A DNA stretch of 50,231 bases from Nitrospirota bacterium. Its GTDB lineage: Bacteria; Nitrospirota; Thermodesulfovibrionia; Thermodesulfovibrionales; JdFR-88. Positions 34,344 to 42,842 of this stretch are shown one piece after another. The DNA lies in contig JACWAF010000021.1 of NCBI GenBank assembly GCA_014874185.1, forward strand, positions 1 through 50,231, given 5' to 3'. Both the position numbers and the translations under genes were made by a program. The notes below the pieces were generated by a model, which had not been told where the DNA came from, did not search any database, and was given only the letters and a program-made list of their open reading frames with translations. The stretch's first letter is position 1, and each line of letters opens with the position of its first letter.

Positions 34344-34775
34344 TCAGACCGTCTCTATGTACTCGAATACCTCTTTCTTCAACCCCTCTGCCGTCTCCGG
34401 CATTTTGGACGCCAGATTATACAGCTTCTCCATATTAAGCTCGGTCACATAGGCCCGGTTAAAATACTCCTTGAACGCCAGAAGCCGGGTGAGCGAGTTG
34501 TAAAGCTCGTGCGGAAGTATGCCAAGCTCGAACCCCTTTTTCAGAAGCTCGCTGTGTTTGTCGGCGCCTTCCTTGAGGGTCAGGGCCTCAAAAAGGAGCA
34601 GCTTTTCCACAACCCGTTCCATCCCTGTATAAGAGCTTACAATGAGGGCGGCCAGGGCGGCCGTGTCCCTCAGGGCGGGGTTCTCCTTCGAGCCCAGAGC
34701 CCTTATTTCGCCCACGAACTTCTCTATGATCTCGAAATCGGCCCGGCAATACCCGGCAAGCTCTTCTTTTGTCAT
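34344..34775 (-). CDS. HepT/HEPN-like small helical protein coupled to ruvB
   Basis: A 143-residue helical protein whose start overlaps the ruvB stop by 4 bp (ATGA). The pattern [20 protein letters not shown], then [13 protein letters not shown] and [20 protein letters not shown], follows HepT-like HEPN proteins (YTGIER..., HxELL..., FRHVFRHAY...). The RNase motif RX4-6H is not kept: the equivalent segment is FKEYFNRAY. It may be a non-catalytic HEPN protein or a distant relative. No MNT-type nucleotidyltransferase partner is adjacent. Assignment is by motif only. Confidence 0.5.
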   Translation of the reverse strand: MTKEELAGYCRADFEIIEKFVGEIRALGSKENPALRDTAALAALIVSSYTGMERVVEKLLLFEALTLKEGADKHSELLKKGFELGILPHELYNSLTRLLAFKEYFNRAYVTELNMEKLYNLASKMPETAEGLKKEVFEYIETV

Positions 34776-35794
34776 TGGAACAGTCCCGGCCTTTGAGGCG
34801 TTTTCATGCCGAAATGCGAATAGGCCCCTTTCGTTGCCTGTCTTCCGCGCGGGGTGCGCTCCATGAATCCCTCCTGTATCAGAAACGGCTCATAGACCTC
34901 TTCCAGCGTGTCCTTGTCCTCGCGCAGTGTGGCCGCCAGGGTCTCTATCCCCACCGGCCCGCCGTCGAACTTCTCTATTATCGAGAGCAGGAGTTTCCTG
35001 TCCATGTCGTCAAGCCCCTTTTCGTCCACATCCAGGGCGTTGAGCCCGATTTTAGCGCTCTCTTTGTCAATTATACCGCTTCCTTTTACCTCAGCGTAGT
35101 CCCTGACCCGCTTCAAGAGGCGGTTTGCGATGCGGGGCGTGCCGCGGGAGCGCGAGGCTATCTCGAAGGCCCCTTCCTTGGTGACCTCTATCGCCAGTAT
35201 GCCAGCCGAACGGAGGACTATCTTTTCAAGCTCGGCCGGGCCGTAGAACTCAAGCCTGCTTATTATCCCGAACCTGTCCCTGAGCGGCGAGGTCAGAAGC
35301 CCCGTCCTTGTCGTGGCCCCAACCAGGGTGAACCGCGGCAGGTTCAGCTTCAGTGAGCGCGCGCTTGGCCCCTGCCCTATTATGATGTCCAGCTGAAAAT
35401 CCTCCATCGCCGGGTAGAGCACCTCTTCCACCACGCGGGGCAGCCGGTGTATCTCGTCCACGAAGAGGACGTCGTTCTCCTGGAGATTGGTAAGGATCGC
35501 GGCCAGGTCCCCCTGCCTTTCCAGCACGGGGCCGGAAGTGCTTTTTATACTCACCCCAAGCTCGGCCGCTATGATGTTGGCAAGGGTGGTCTTGCCCAGC
35601 CCCGGAGGGCCTGAGAACAGCACATGGTCCAGGGCCTCGGACCTGTTTTTTGCCGCCTGGATGAAGACCCGCAGGTTGTCTTTCAGCTTCTCCTGCCCCA
35701 CGAACTCGCCAAAATTCCTGGGCCGGAGGGTATAGTCCAGCAGGTCTTCGGGCTTTGGCAGCGGGGTAAGCGGGCTGTCAGGGTTCTTTGGCAT
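34772..35794 (-). CDS. ruvB: Holliday junction branch migration helicase RuvB
   Basis: A 340-residue AAA+ motor. It has Walker [21 protein letters not shown], Walker [11 protein letters not shown], sensor [20 protein letters not shown] and a C-terminal winged helix ([20 protein letters not shown]). It starts one base after ruvA ends and pumps DNA through RuvA-bound Holliday junctions. Confidence 0.97.
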   Translation of the reverse strand: MPKNPDSPLTPLPKPEDLLDYTLRPRNFGEFVGQEKLKDNLRVFIQAAKNRSEALDHVLFSGPPGLGKTTLANIIAAELGVSIKSTSGPVLERQGDLAAILTNLQENDVLFVDEIHRLPRVVEEVLYPAMEDFQLDIIIGQGPSARSLKLNLPRFTLVGATTRTGLLTSPLRDRFGIISRLEFYGPAELEKIVLRSAGILAIEVTKEGAFEIASRSRGTPRIANRLLKRVRDYAEVKGSGIIDKESAKIGLNALDVDEKGLDDMDRKLLLSIIEKFDGGPVGIETLAATLREDKDTLEEVYEPFLIQEGFMERTPRGRQATKGAYSHFGMKTPQRPGLFQ

Positions 35795-36364
35795 CTAAAT
35801 CTCCGTAAGCTCCTTCAGCGCGTCCTTGAGGAGGTTTTCTATGTCATTATAGCCCTTTTTCGAGGCCACCTCCAAAGCGAGACGGGCCTCCTGCTTTTTA
35901 TAACCCAGGTTCACCAGGGCAGAGAGCGCGTCCTCGAAGACCGCGTCCACGGGCTCTCCCAGAGAGGGGAGTTTCTGCTTCAATTCCAGGATTATCCGCC
36001 CGGCGGTCTTCTTGCCGATGCCCGGTATCTTTGAAAGGGCCTCCACGTTCTCGCCCTCCACGGCCTTCGCGAAGGCCTCCGCGCTCACGCTGGAGAGGAT
36101 GCCAAGGGCCAGCTTGGGGCCCACCCCGTTCACCGAAAGGAGTGTGGTGAATATCTGCTTCTCGTCCTCCCGCATGAAGCCGAAGAGCTTTATCGCGTCC
36201 TCTTTCACGTGCGTGTATATGTGAATGAACGCCTCCTGCCCCTCATGGGGCAGGGCGGCATAAGAGGAGATGGGCATCAGGACTTCATAGCCCACCCCCT
36301 GCACGTCCAGCAGGGCCACTCCCGGCCGCTTCACGGCGACTCTTCCCTTTAAAAAACCTATCAT
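35795..36364 (-). CDS. ruvA: Holliday junction DNA-binding protein RuvA
   Basis: A 189-residue protein. The N-terminal OB domain (MIGFLKGRVAVKRPGVALLD), two helix-hairpin-helix motifs (LLSVNGVGPKLALGILSS and LSKIPGIGKKTAGRIILELK) and the C-terminal RuvB-contact domain are present. The ruvC stop overlaps its start (ATGA). It recognises the four-way junction for RuvB. Confidence 0.96.
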   Translation of the reverse strand: MIGFLKGRVAVKRPGVALLDVQGVGYEVLMPISSYAALPHEGQEAFIHIYTHVKEDAIKLFGFMREDEKQIFTTLLSVNGVGPKLALGILSSVSAEAFAKAVEGENVEALSKIPGIGKKTAGRIILELKQKLPSLGEPVDAVFEDALSALVNLGYKKQEARLALEVASKKGYNDIENLLKDALKELTEI

Positions 36365-36915
36365 GCCCGCCTCACTCTTTTTGCGGCCTGCGCAGTCAAT
36401 TGCCTGTTAACCAATTGCCTGATCATGGCCCCCTGCGTATGGCACAAAGCCAGGGCCAGGGCGTCCGCGCTGTCCGTGGATGGTGAGAAAGAAAGTCCAA
36501 GTATCCTTTTTATCATCTCCTGGACCTGCGATTTCTCGGCCTTGCCGTAGCCGGTAACGGCCTTTTTGACCTCAAGGGCGCTGTACTCGTAGACCGGCAC
36601 ATCCTGATTGGCAAGCGAAACCAGGGCTATCCCTCTCGCGTGTCCCAGGCTAAGGGCGGCCTGAAGCCCCTTGGCAAAGAATATCTTCTCTACCACCCCG
36701 GCCCCCGGGTTGAACTCTTTTATCACTTCCGAGAGCCCGGCGTACAGTTCCTTAAGCCTTATCTCAAGCCCCTTCGATTTGGGGAGGTCCAGCCTCCCCG
36801 AGGCCACATACCGGCACCCTGCACCATCGGCCTCGATCACCCCGTAGCCGCAGAAGATGCTGCCCGGGTCGATGCCCAATACGATATTGTTAGCGCTTTT
36901 TATTAACTGCTTCAT
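36361..36915 (-). CDS. ruvC: Holliday junction resolvase RuvC
   Basis: A 184-residue endonuclease with the catalytic acidic residues in LGIDPGS, GVVEKIFFAKG and STDSADALALALCH. First gene of the ruvCAB operon on the minus strand; the order ruvC-ruvA-ruvB is common. It cleaves Holliday junctions symmetrically. Confidence 0.96.
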   Translation of the reverse strand: MKQLIKSANNIVLGIDPGSIFCGYGVIEADGAGCRYVASGRLDLPKSKGLEIRLKELYAGLSEVIKEFNPGAGVVEKIFFAKGLQAALSLGHARGIALVSLANQDVPVYEYSALEVKKAVTGYGKAEKSQVQEMIKRILGLSFSPSTDSADALALALCHTQGAMIRQLVNRQLTAQAAKRVRRA

Positions 36916-36937
36916 AATGGGATGATTTAATTATTAG

Positions 36938-37056
36938 AAAATCCCTCCTAAACCTACCGTTTGTCAAAGGGCATTTGCCAAAGGGAGGAATTACCCCTCT
37001 TTGGCAAAGAGGGGAGAGGGGAGATTTTCCGGTCAAATGTCTGTTCAATTATGAAA
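36938..37056 (-). repeat. 120-bp hairpin repeat, right inverted copy beside ruvCAB
   Basis: This is the reverse complement of the unit at 33941-34060. It shares AAATCCCTCCT, ACCTACCGTTTGTCAAAGGG, CCAAAGGGAGGAATTACCCC and GATTTTCCGGTCAAATGTCT. It sits between ruvC and the end of gmhA and so also separates two operons. Confidence 0.8.
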
Positions 37057-37071
37057 CCATTAACATTGTTA

Positions 37072-37659
37072 TTAACGTTTTTTTCGGGGAGCATGAAAGA
37101 GTATCTCCTCGACCATCTGGCAGATGACGTGCCCCAGTGTGATGTGGACTTCCTGAATCCTTGGGGTCTCGGAAGAGGGCACGACGAAGGCGATATCGGC
37201 CTTGGAGGCGAGCTTGGCCCCTTTCTGGCCGGTGAAGGCGATGACCTTCAGTTTCTTCCTCTTCGCGGTCTCCACTGCCTTAAGGATATTAGCTGACGCC
37301 CCGCTGGTGGAGATTGCGATTGCGATGTCCCCCTCAGAGGCCAGGGCCTTCAGCTGCTTTGCGTATATGTCCTGGAAGCCGTAATCGTTGGAGATGGCCG
37401 TGAGGGCGGCCATGTCGGTATTTAAGGCTATTGCGGGCAGGGGCGGGCGCTCCATGCTGAAGCGGTTCACAAACTCGGCCGCGATATGGCTGGCGTCCGT
37501 CGCGCTGCCGCCGTTTCCGAAGAGGAGGAGCTTTCCGCCCTGGCTGAAGGCCTCGGCAATCTGGCGGGCCGCCTCCTCTATGGCCGCCGCGTTTTCTTTG
37601 GCGAACCGTTCCTTCAGGGCCGCGCTCTCCCGGAAGGCCGCTATGATCTTCTCTTTCAT
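37072..37659 (-). CDS. gmhA: Sedoheptulose-7-phosphate isomerase (phosphoheptose isomerase)
   Basis: A 195-residue SIS-domain protein. LLLFGNGGSATDASHIAAEF, IAISTSGASANILKAVETAK and HITLGHVICQMVEEILF match GmhA. It makes D-glycero-D-manno-heptose 7-phosphate for ADP-heptose and lipopolysaccharide core, which implies an outer membrane. No other heptose gene is adjacent. Confidence 0.93.
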   Translation of the reverse strand: MKEKIIAAFRESAALKERFAKENAAAIEEAARQIAEAFSQGGKLLLFGNGGSATDASHIAAEFVNRFSMERPPLPAIALNTDMAALTAISNDYGFQDIYAKQLKALASEGDIAIAISTSGASANILKAVETAKRKKLKVIAFTGQKGAKLASKADIAFVVPSSETPRIQEVHITLGHVICQMVEEILFHAPRKKR

Positions 37660-37814
37660 CGTTCAGATATGAGAACATATCGCCCGCCGTCCTGTAAAGT
37701 CTCCGCCCGGCACGATAGTTGCAAAATGCTTTAGATGCTGGCTGCGTGCTGCGCCCATGCCCGCGAAGTGTTGATATTGGCTGATTTGGAGGCTTCACCC
37801 CGTGAAAAATTCTG

Positions 37815-37844
37815 TTGACAAAGGAGTTTTCTTCCTGTTAGTTT
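37815..37844 (+). promoter_or_regulatory. Probable promoter of the HU gene
   Basis: TTGACA (37815-37820) is followed by TAGTTT at 18 bp. The -35 is perfect, the -10 weak. A strong AAAGGAGGG ribosome site (37872-37880) follows before the start codon. Confidence 0.5.
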
Positions 37845-37886
37845 ATCAGCACTTTGTAATTTAACCTGAAGAAAGGAGGGTAGTTG

Positions 37887-38159
37887 ATGACCAAGACTGA
37901 ACTCATCGAGAAGATGTCTTCGCAATCCGGCTTGACAAAGGCCGATGCCAACCGCGCACTGGATGCCATGCTGGACAGCGTAAAGGCGGCCCTTAAAAAA
38001 AACCAGAAGGTTACGCTCGTCGGCTTCGGGACTTTTTACGTGAACAAGAGGAAAGCCAGGAAAGGACGCAACCCGCGGACCGGGCAGGAGATCAAGATCC
38101 CGGCTTCCAAGGTGCCCAAATTCACCGCTGGAAAGATGCTTAAAGACGCTATAAAATAA
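37887..38159 (+). CDS. hup: HU-family DNA-binding protein
   Basis: A 90-residue protein from ATG 37887 (the TTG at 37884 is out-competed by ribosome-site spacing). MTKTELIEKMSSQSGLTKAD, the GFGTFYVNKRKARKGRNPRT arm and FTAGKMLKDAIK are standard HU/IHF features. It bends and packs DNA as a dimer. A hairpin terminator follows. Confidence 0.95.
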   Translation: MTKTELIEKMSSQSGLTKADANRALDAMLDSVKAALKKNQKVTLVGFGTFYVNKRKARKGRNPRTGQEIKIPASKVPKFTAGKMLKDAIK

Positions 38160-38185
38160 AAGATATAAAATAATTCCGGTCATCT

Positions 38186-38219
38186 CAAAAGGGGGGTAAT
38201 GAGCTTACCCCTTTTTTAT
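38186..38219 (+). terminator. Rho-independent terminator after HU
   Basis: AAAAGGGGGGTAA-tgagc-TTACCCC followed by TTTTTT, 30 bp after the HU stop. Confidence 0.85.
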
Positions 38220-38309
38220 TCCTCATCGGTGCTGCCTGATAAAATAGAGGCGGAGAATTCAATCAGTATGCATGAAGAAAATTCCTTTAAATGAAATCAT
38301 TTAATAAAC

Positions 38310-38437
38310 CCCATCCCTTTTTATAAAAGAGGGGGACAACCCACCCCTGCAGCCCTCCCAGGAGGGGACTTTAAGACCCCCTCCAAAGAGAGGACTTGTA
38401 AATCCCCCTTTCCTAAAGGGGGACAGAGGGGGATTAC
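38310..38437. repeat. Cluster of CCCCTCC/GGAGGGG hairpins
   Basis: Successive short stems occur here, such as AATCCCCCTTT-cct-AAAGGGGG and the matching GGGGGATT. They resemble the units at 23934-24060 in composition. They sit between the HU terminator and the thiamine-binding gene. Confidence 0.6.
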
Positions 38438-38477
38438 CAAATGATTTTTAGAATCCAACCAGAGGAGGTCTCGGAAA

Positions 38478-38783
38478 ATGCTGGTCGAGTTCAGTATCTT
38501 CCCGCTTGGCGAGGGCGCGTCTGTGGGAGACAAAATAGCCGGGGTCCTGAAAATAATCGACGAGAGCGGACTGCCCTACAAGTTTGGCCCGATGGGCACG
38601 ACCATAGAGGGCGACTGGAACTCCGTGATGAAGGTCATCCGCAAGTGCCACCAGGGCGTGATGAAAAATTCCGAAAGGGTTGTCCTGCACATAAGCATAG
38701 ACGACCGCAAGGGACGTAAGGGGATGCTGGAAGAGAAGGTGAAAACGGTAGAGAAAAAGTTGGGGAAAAGGCTTAGAAAGTAA
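38478..38783 (+). CDS. MTH1187/YqgV-type thiamine-binding protein
   Basis: A 101-residue protein, 9 bases after AGAGGAGG. The ferredoxin-like fold family is recognised from MLVEFSIFPLGEGASVGDKI, then PYKFGPMGTTIEGDW and RVVLHISIDDRKG. Members of this group bind thiamine or related ligands; a precise role is not defined. A strong hairpin ends the transcript before rtcA, which is convergent. Confidence 0.85.
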   Translation: MLVEFSIFPLGEGASVGDKIAGVLKIIDESGLPYKFGPMGTTIEGDWNSVMKVIRKCHQGVMKNSERVVLHISIDDRKGRKGMLEEKVKTVEKKLGKRLRK

Positions 38784-38795
38784 AAGTTCTTTTTG

Positions 38796-38823
38796 GTTAC
38801 TTTTTCTTACAAGAAAAAGTAAC
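38796..38823. terminator. Bidirectional terminator between convergent genes
   Basis: Perfect palindrome GTTACTTTTTCTT-ac-AAGAAAAAGTAAC. T-rich on both strands, so it can terminate the thiamine-binding gene and rtcA alike. Confidence 0.8.
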
Positions 38824-38832
38824 GAAATGCTT

Positions 38833-39861
38833 TTATCCTTTTATATTTCCAATCTCCACCGTTCCGGGGGCGCCCTTTTCTCCCTTGACCTCGTACTCGA
38901 AGGGGACAAACATCTGCGCTATCCCCAGATTGGTAAGCAGGTGCCCGGTTATCTCCGATGTCGTAAAGCTGCTCTTGGAGCGCGAGAGGGCGAGATAGAG
39001 CGCCAGTTGGTCGGCCATATAAGGGTCCAGGGCGGCCCCGGTGGCATCATGGACAAGAAAATCCATGGCGGCCTCCTCGCCTACAAGCTCCGCCCTTTTC
39101 CCCCTCTCGCCAAGGCTTGAGAACCCGGCCAGGGCATGCTCGTAACGGGCAAGCAGAAAGACGTAAGTCCCGGTTCCGGGCGAGGGGACACTTTTGGCGG
39201 CTATCTCCGGGCTGAACTTTTCAAGGCGCTTTATAATGGCTTCTTTCTGTCTTTCAGCTATCGAAAGCGGCAGGTTGGCCACTGCCGATACCCCGGTGAG
39301 CGAAAGAAGATTTCCCCTTCGGGAAAAACCGCCCCCTTTTATCTGTTTTGCGCCATTTATACAGTACCGGACCTCGCCGCCCCCCTTAGGATAGAAGCCA
39401 TAGCGCTCTATCGATGCCTCCGCATTTATGCCAAATCTGTTCAGAGTGGGAAGAAAGACCTCTTTTATGAAATCGAACGGCGGGGCAAGCGGGTTATGAG
39501 TGCCCCCCTTTATGGTTACAACGGACCGCCCCTCAGCCAGGCAGAGCGGAGGCAGCACGGTCTGGAAGAGGAGGGTGGTGGAGCCCGCTGTGCCTATATC
39601 AAACCCGTACTCGCCCGCTTTAACCGGCCCGGGCTCAAAGAGAAGCTCCAGCGAGTTCTGCCGGTCTCCCCCGACCTTCGCTCCGGATACCTGGGCCGCC
39701 GCACGCACGGCCGCCAGGTGCTGTGGCTGGAGGCCGGGCTTTTTTCTGTTTTTTCTTATGTTATGCAGACTTAAAGGCTTCCCGGTCACGCACGAAAGGG
39801 CCAGGGCCGTCCTCAGTATCTGCCCCCCGCCTTCCCCCAGGCTCCCGTCTATCACAATCAT
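38833..39861 (-). CDS. rtcA: RNA 3'-terminal phosphate cyclase
   Basis: A 342-residue enzyme, the normal family length. IDGSLGEGGGQILRTALALS, RKNRKKPGLQPQHL, and the adenylated histidine in TSEITGHLLTNLG are present. It converts RNA 3'-phosphate ends to 2',3'-cyclic phosphates using ATP. The usual partner RtcB and regulator RtcR are not seen in the window. Confidence 0.95.
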   Translation of the reverse strand: MIVIDGSLGEGGGQILRTALALSCVTGKPLSLHNIRKNRKKPGLQPQHLAAVRAAAQVSGAKVGGDRQNSLELLFEPGPVKAGEYGFDIGTAGSTTLLFQTVLPPLCLAEGRSVVTIKGGTHNPLAPPFDFIKEVFLPTLNRFGINAEASIERYGFYPKGGGEVRYCINGAKQIKGGGFSRRGNLLSLTGVSAVANLPLSIAERQKEAIIKRLEKFSPEIAAKSVPSPGTGTYVFLLARYEHALAGFSSLGERGKRAELVGEEAAMDFLVHDATGAALDPYMADQLALYLALSRSKSSFTTSEITGHLLTNLGIAQMFVPFEYEVKGEKGAPGTVEIGNIKG

Positions 39862-39995
39862 TTAATACATGCTATCATCTATTCTGTGCTGCGGGGCACG
39901 GAAAGAATTTTTTGGGATGTATTGCATTTCCATTCATAAGTCTCTAAAGTTGTAAATTGAGTTTATATGTTAACTCACTAACCAGGAGGAAGGGA

Positions 39996-40934
39996 ATGCG
40001 AAGGCTGTTGGCATTATTAATGGCATGCGCTTCGGTCCTCCTCGCCCAAACCGCTGTCCGCGCTTCCGACTGTCTGGTCTGCCACGGCGCTATGCAGGGG
40101 AAGATATCGTTGGCAAAGGGCGAGACTATCGAGGTCCATGTGGACTCGGCGGGCTTTACGAATTCCGTACACGGCAAGAATGATTGCACCACCTGCCACC
40201 TGACCTTCTCCCCGGGCGCGCACCTCTCGCCGAAGGATAAGAAAGTCCCGGCGGAACTGGCATCACTGGTCCCGTTTACATCCCTGAAGGCCAAGGGTGA
40301 CCCCGTTGCCCTGGCGGCCTGCGTGAATTGCCATCAGACGGAATACAAGGAATTCCAGGCAAGCGTGCACGGCAGGAACATCTTCGTGAAGAAGGAATCA
40401 GACGCCCCCCTCTGCCTGGACTGCCACGGGGACCCGCATTACATACTGGCGGCCTCCGACAAAAACTCGAAGGTGAACCATGCCAACCTCCTGGAGACCT
40501 GCGGCCGCTGCCATGAAAACGAGGAACTGGACAAGAAGTACGGCATGAGTCCCTACGTGATCGAAAAAGACAAGGAGAGCTTCCACGGGAAAAAATATAT
40601 CCTTGGGGACAAGCGCGTGCCCATCTGCAACGACTGTCACGGAAGCCACGGCATAACCAGGGTGGACGCCTCCGCCTCGCCCGTTACGGGCCTGAACAAG
40701 ATAAAGACCTGCGGCCGCTGCCATGCGGGGGCGGGCGCCAAGTTCGCCGCGGCCCCGGCACATAAATACATCGGGGCGGGAAACCCCATCCCCTTCTACG
40801 GGGAAAAGCTCCTTATCGTGCTCGTCTTCGGCGTATTCATATTCACCATCTCTCATGTGGTCCTGGAGAGCTGGTCCGAGATAAGGGATAACGTGCTACG
40901 AAAAGACAAGAAGAAAGGTCACGGCGATGAATAA
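39996..40934 (+). CDS. Membrane-anchored seven-haem cytochrome c
   Basis: A 312-residue protein from ATG 39996, after AGGAGG; the longer frame from 39957 is rejected. A signal peptide (LLALLMACASVLLAQTAVRA) precedes seven CXXCH sites: CLVCH, CTTCH, CVNCH, CLDCH, CGRCH, CNDCH and CGRCH. A C-terminal transmembrane helix (LLIVLVFGVFIFTISHVVLE) anchors it to the inner membrane facing the periplasm. It overlaps the cytochrome b gene by 8 bp. It probably carries electrons from the quinol-oxidising cytochrome b to periplasmic acceptors. Confidence 0.9.
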   Translation: MRRLLALLMACASVLLAQTAVRASDCLVCHGAMQGKISLAKGETIEVHVDSAGFTNSVHGKNDCTTCHLTFSPGAHLSPKDKKVPAELASLVPFTSLKAKGDPVALAACVNCHQTEYKEFQASVHGRNIFVKKESDAPLCLDCHGDPHYILAASDKNSKVNHANLLETCGRCHENEELDKKYGMSPYVIEKDKESFHGKKYILGDKRVPICNDCHGSHGITRVDASASPVTGLNKIKTCGRCHAGAGAKFAAAPAHKYIGAGNPIPFYGEKLLIVLVFGVFIFTISHVVLESWSEIRDNVLRKDKKKGHGDE

Positions 40935-41703
40935 GGACACGGAGGTTTCAGAGGGAATGGAAGTAAGCTCCAGAAGGGCCAGCGTGGACATGGAAGTGCC
41001 CGAAGAGATCGAAAGGTTCAATGTAACCTTCAGGATACAGCACGTGATAATGCTGGTGACGTTCCTCCTTCTGGCCTTCACGGGATGGGCCCTCAAGTAC
41101 CCGGAGCTGGACCAGTCCAAATGGTGGGTGCGCATCTGGGGCGGCCCGGAGACGGCCGGCAGGATCCACCGCGTGGCCGGCGTGACCATGCTCCTCGATT
41201 TCGTATGGCACGTCATCTATCTCTTTTACCGCTTCGCCACGGGGAAGTCGCAGATACTGAACCCGGTAACCACCCTCATCCCCCTTCCCAGGGACGTCGT
41301 GGACGTGGTGAAAAATTACCTGTACTTCTTCGGGCTCTCGAAGACAAAACCCAAATTCGGCAAGTTCAGCTACATACATAAATTCGACTACTGGGCCGTC
41401 TTCTGGGGCATGTTCATAATAGGCATATCCGGGTTCATCCTCGCGTTCCCGGTATTCTCATCACAGTTCTTTCCAGCATTCACGCTGAACTGGATTTGGC
41501 CGCTCCTGTTCGTACTCCACAGCGACGAGGCCCTCCTTGCCATAGTATTCATACTCTTCTGGCATTTCTTCAACGAGCACCTGAAATGGGGCAAATTCCC
41601 CATGAGCTGGACCTGGCTGACCGGCAGGATATCCGCCGAGGAGCTCAGGCATGAACACCCGCTGGAATACGAGCGCCTCTTCGGGAAAGGAGATGCGGAA
41701 TGA
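40927..41703 (+). CDS. Cytochrome b (FdnI/b561-type) quinol-oxidising subunit
   Basis: A 258-residue protein with four transmembrane helices. Haem-ligating histidines are plausible in FRIQHVIMLVTFLLLAFTGW, GRIHRVAGVTMLLDFVWHVI and LLFVLHSDEALLAIVFILFW, with another in the following HFFNEH. The N-terminal 35 residues are a charged cytoplasmic extension. It is enclosed by two multihaem cytochromes and overlaps both genes (8 and 4 bp), so the three form one quinol-cytochrome c module. Confidence 0.88.
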   Translation: MNKDTEVSEGMEVSSRRASVDMEVPEEIERFNVTFRIQHVIMLVTFLLLAFTGWALKYPELDQSKWWVRIWGGPETAGRIHRVAGVTMLLDFVWHVIYLFYRFATGKSQILNPVTTLIPLPRDVVDVVKNYLYFFGLSKTKPKFGKFSYIHKFDYWAVFWGMFIIGISGFILAFPVFSSQFFPAFTLNWIWPLLFVLHSDEALLAIVFILFWHFFNEHLKWGKFPMSWTWLTGRISAEELRHEHPLEYERLFGKGDAE

Positions 41704-42224
41704 AAAAAATCCTCCTCCCCCTTGCCGCGCTCTCGTTGAGCCTTCTCCTGGCCGGCTGCAACCCGGCGAAATCCGGCGAGGCCGGGATGAAGGAAGCCCG
41801 GACCGAAGAAAAGACCATAACCGTCGACGAGGCCCTGAAACAGCTACCCTGCTTCAACTGCCACAAAACGGCCGACTACAATAATAAATTCCCTCATCAA
41901 AAACACATGGCCCTTAACGTCCACTGCAACCAGTGCCACAACATAGAAGGGCATAGAAAACCCTTCATAGCCCTGGATGCCTGCGCCTCCTGCCATAACG
42001 TGCAGAGCTTCACCTACCCCGCCCAGGGCCTTACTGTCAGTTTCAACCACAGGGCCCATGCCGCGCGCTTCAACTGCTCACAGTGCCACCCGGCCCCCTT
42101 CAGGATGAAACAGGGCGCAACCGCAATAAATATGGCCATGATCAACAAGGGCCAAAGCTGCGGCGCCTGCCACAACGGCCAGACGGCCTTCAGCGCCCAG
42201 GACTGCGCCAGGTGCCATAAGTAA
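41700..42224 (+). CDS. Six-haem c-type cytochrome lipoprotein
   Basis: A 174-residue protein. A lipobox LLLAGC after a hydrophobic start marks a lipoprotein. Six CXXCH sites: CFNCH, CNQCH, CASCH, CSQCH, CGACH and CARCH. The spacing HQKHM...CNQCH and FNHRAHAARFNCSQCH resembles c7-type triheme repeats. It overlaps the cytochrome b gene (ATGA). Membrane tethering and the position suggest it accepts electrons from the heptahaem protein or passes them outward. Confidence 0.9.
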   Translation: MKKILLPLAALSLSLLLAGCNPAKSGEAGMKEARTEEKTITVDEALKQLPCFNCHKTADYNNKFPHQKHMALNVHCNQCHNIEGHRKPFIALDACASCHNVQSFTYPAQGLTVSFNHRAHAARFNCSQCHPAPFRMKQGATAINMAMINKGQSCGACHNGQTAFSAQDCARCHK

Positions 42225-42251
42225 ACAACACACAAACCGCAATCACAAAAA

Positions 42252-42286
42252 GGGGAGGCCTCCCGGCCTCCCCCCTCGTTTTATTT
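42252..42286 (+). terminator. Rho-independent terminator of the cytochrome operon
   Basis: GGGGAGGCC-tccc-GGCCTCCCC followed by CCTCGTTTTATTT, 28 bp after the last stop. A second perfect palindrome (42295-42320, CTTCTTTCTCTT-gc-AAGAGAAAGAAG) follows at once and may serve as a backup. Confidence 0.85.
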
Positions 42287-42415
42287 AAAGAACCCTTCTT
42301 TCTCTTGCAAGAGAAAGAAGCAAAGAGAACTCTTGAATTTTTCCGCTCTCTGAGCGGAAAAATAAGACAGATTTCTTTTCAGCAAGTTTTTTTGGATATC
42401 GAAAAAATTAAGAAA

Positions 42416-42438
42416 GATTCCGGACAAGCCGGAATGAC
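42416..42438. repeat. REP-like palindrome
   Basis: GATTCCGGACAAGCCGGAATGAC has a 7-bp stem and the GAT...ATGAC frame of dispersed REP-like units. Related copies lie at 34109-34133 and 42723-42750 (GATTCCCGC...GCGGGAATGA). Confidence 0.6.
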
Positions 42439-42466
42439 ATTCTCTATAAAAGAGGAATGCCTGGTT

Positions 42467-42621
42467 CCGTTTCAGGAGCGCAAACCCTGAGGAGCATTTT
42501 TAATTGAGCGAGCCAGCGGAAGACCCCGAAGGGGCCTGTTACCGTACAGGGCAATTACTGCCTCGGCGGAGCGGATAAATAGTTTCATTTCCTTGCGACG
42601 AATGTTTGCGCCCTGAAACGG
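42467..42621. mobile_element. 155-bp MITE-like element with 18-bp inverted ends
   Basis: The left end is CCGTTTCAGGAGCGCAAAC; the right end is GTTTGCGCCCTGAAACGG, its reverse complement with one unpaired base. The inside has further hairpins (CCCC-gaa-GGGG, CCTGT-taccgt-ACAGG). No open frame is credible. It could be a non-autonomous mobile element or a structured RNA; other copies would be needed to decide. The remaining 42622-42827 holds only a REP-like unit. Confidence 0.5.
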
Positions 42622-42827
42622 AGCTGGGGAGAAAGCGGCAGCAAAAACGTTTTTTAATCTGATCCGAATCGGGCCCATTGGGCCAAACAGGAGCCCCCAT
42701 ATAAGAAAAGACATCAGACCTGGATTCCCGCTTAAGGCCTGCGGGAATGATGACCAAAAAACCCGCTCAAACAAACAAATAAGATGTTCTATTCAAATTC
42801 TCCTCTTTCAGAGCTTTCCCCTTATCC

Positions 42828-42836
42828 TGCTATAAT
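42828..42836 (+). promoter_or_regulatory. Extended -10 promoter next to the start codon
   Basis: TGC-TATAAT ends 6 bases before ATG 42843. The extended -10 and the absence of a ribosome binding site suggest a leaderless transcript. Confidence 0.55.
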
Positions 42837-42842
42837 TTCCCT

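Noticed and set aside
33826-38437. CRISPR array suggested by clustered hairpin repeats
   Set aside because: Repeats are unevenly spaced, differ in sequence and lack uniform spacers or cas genes.
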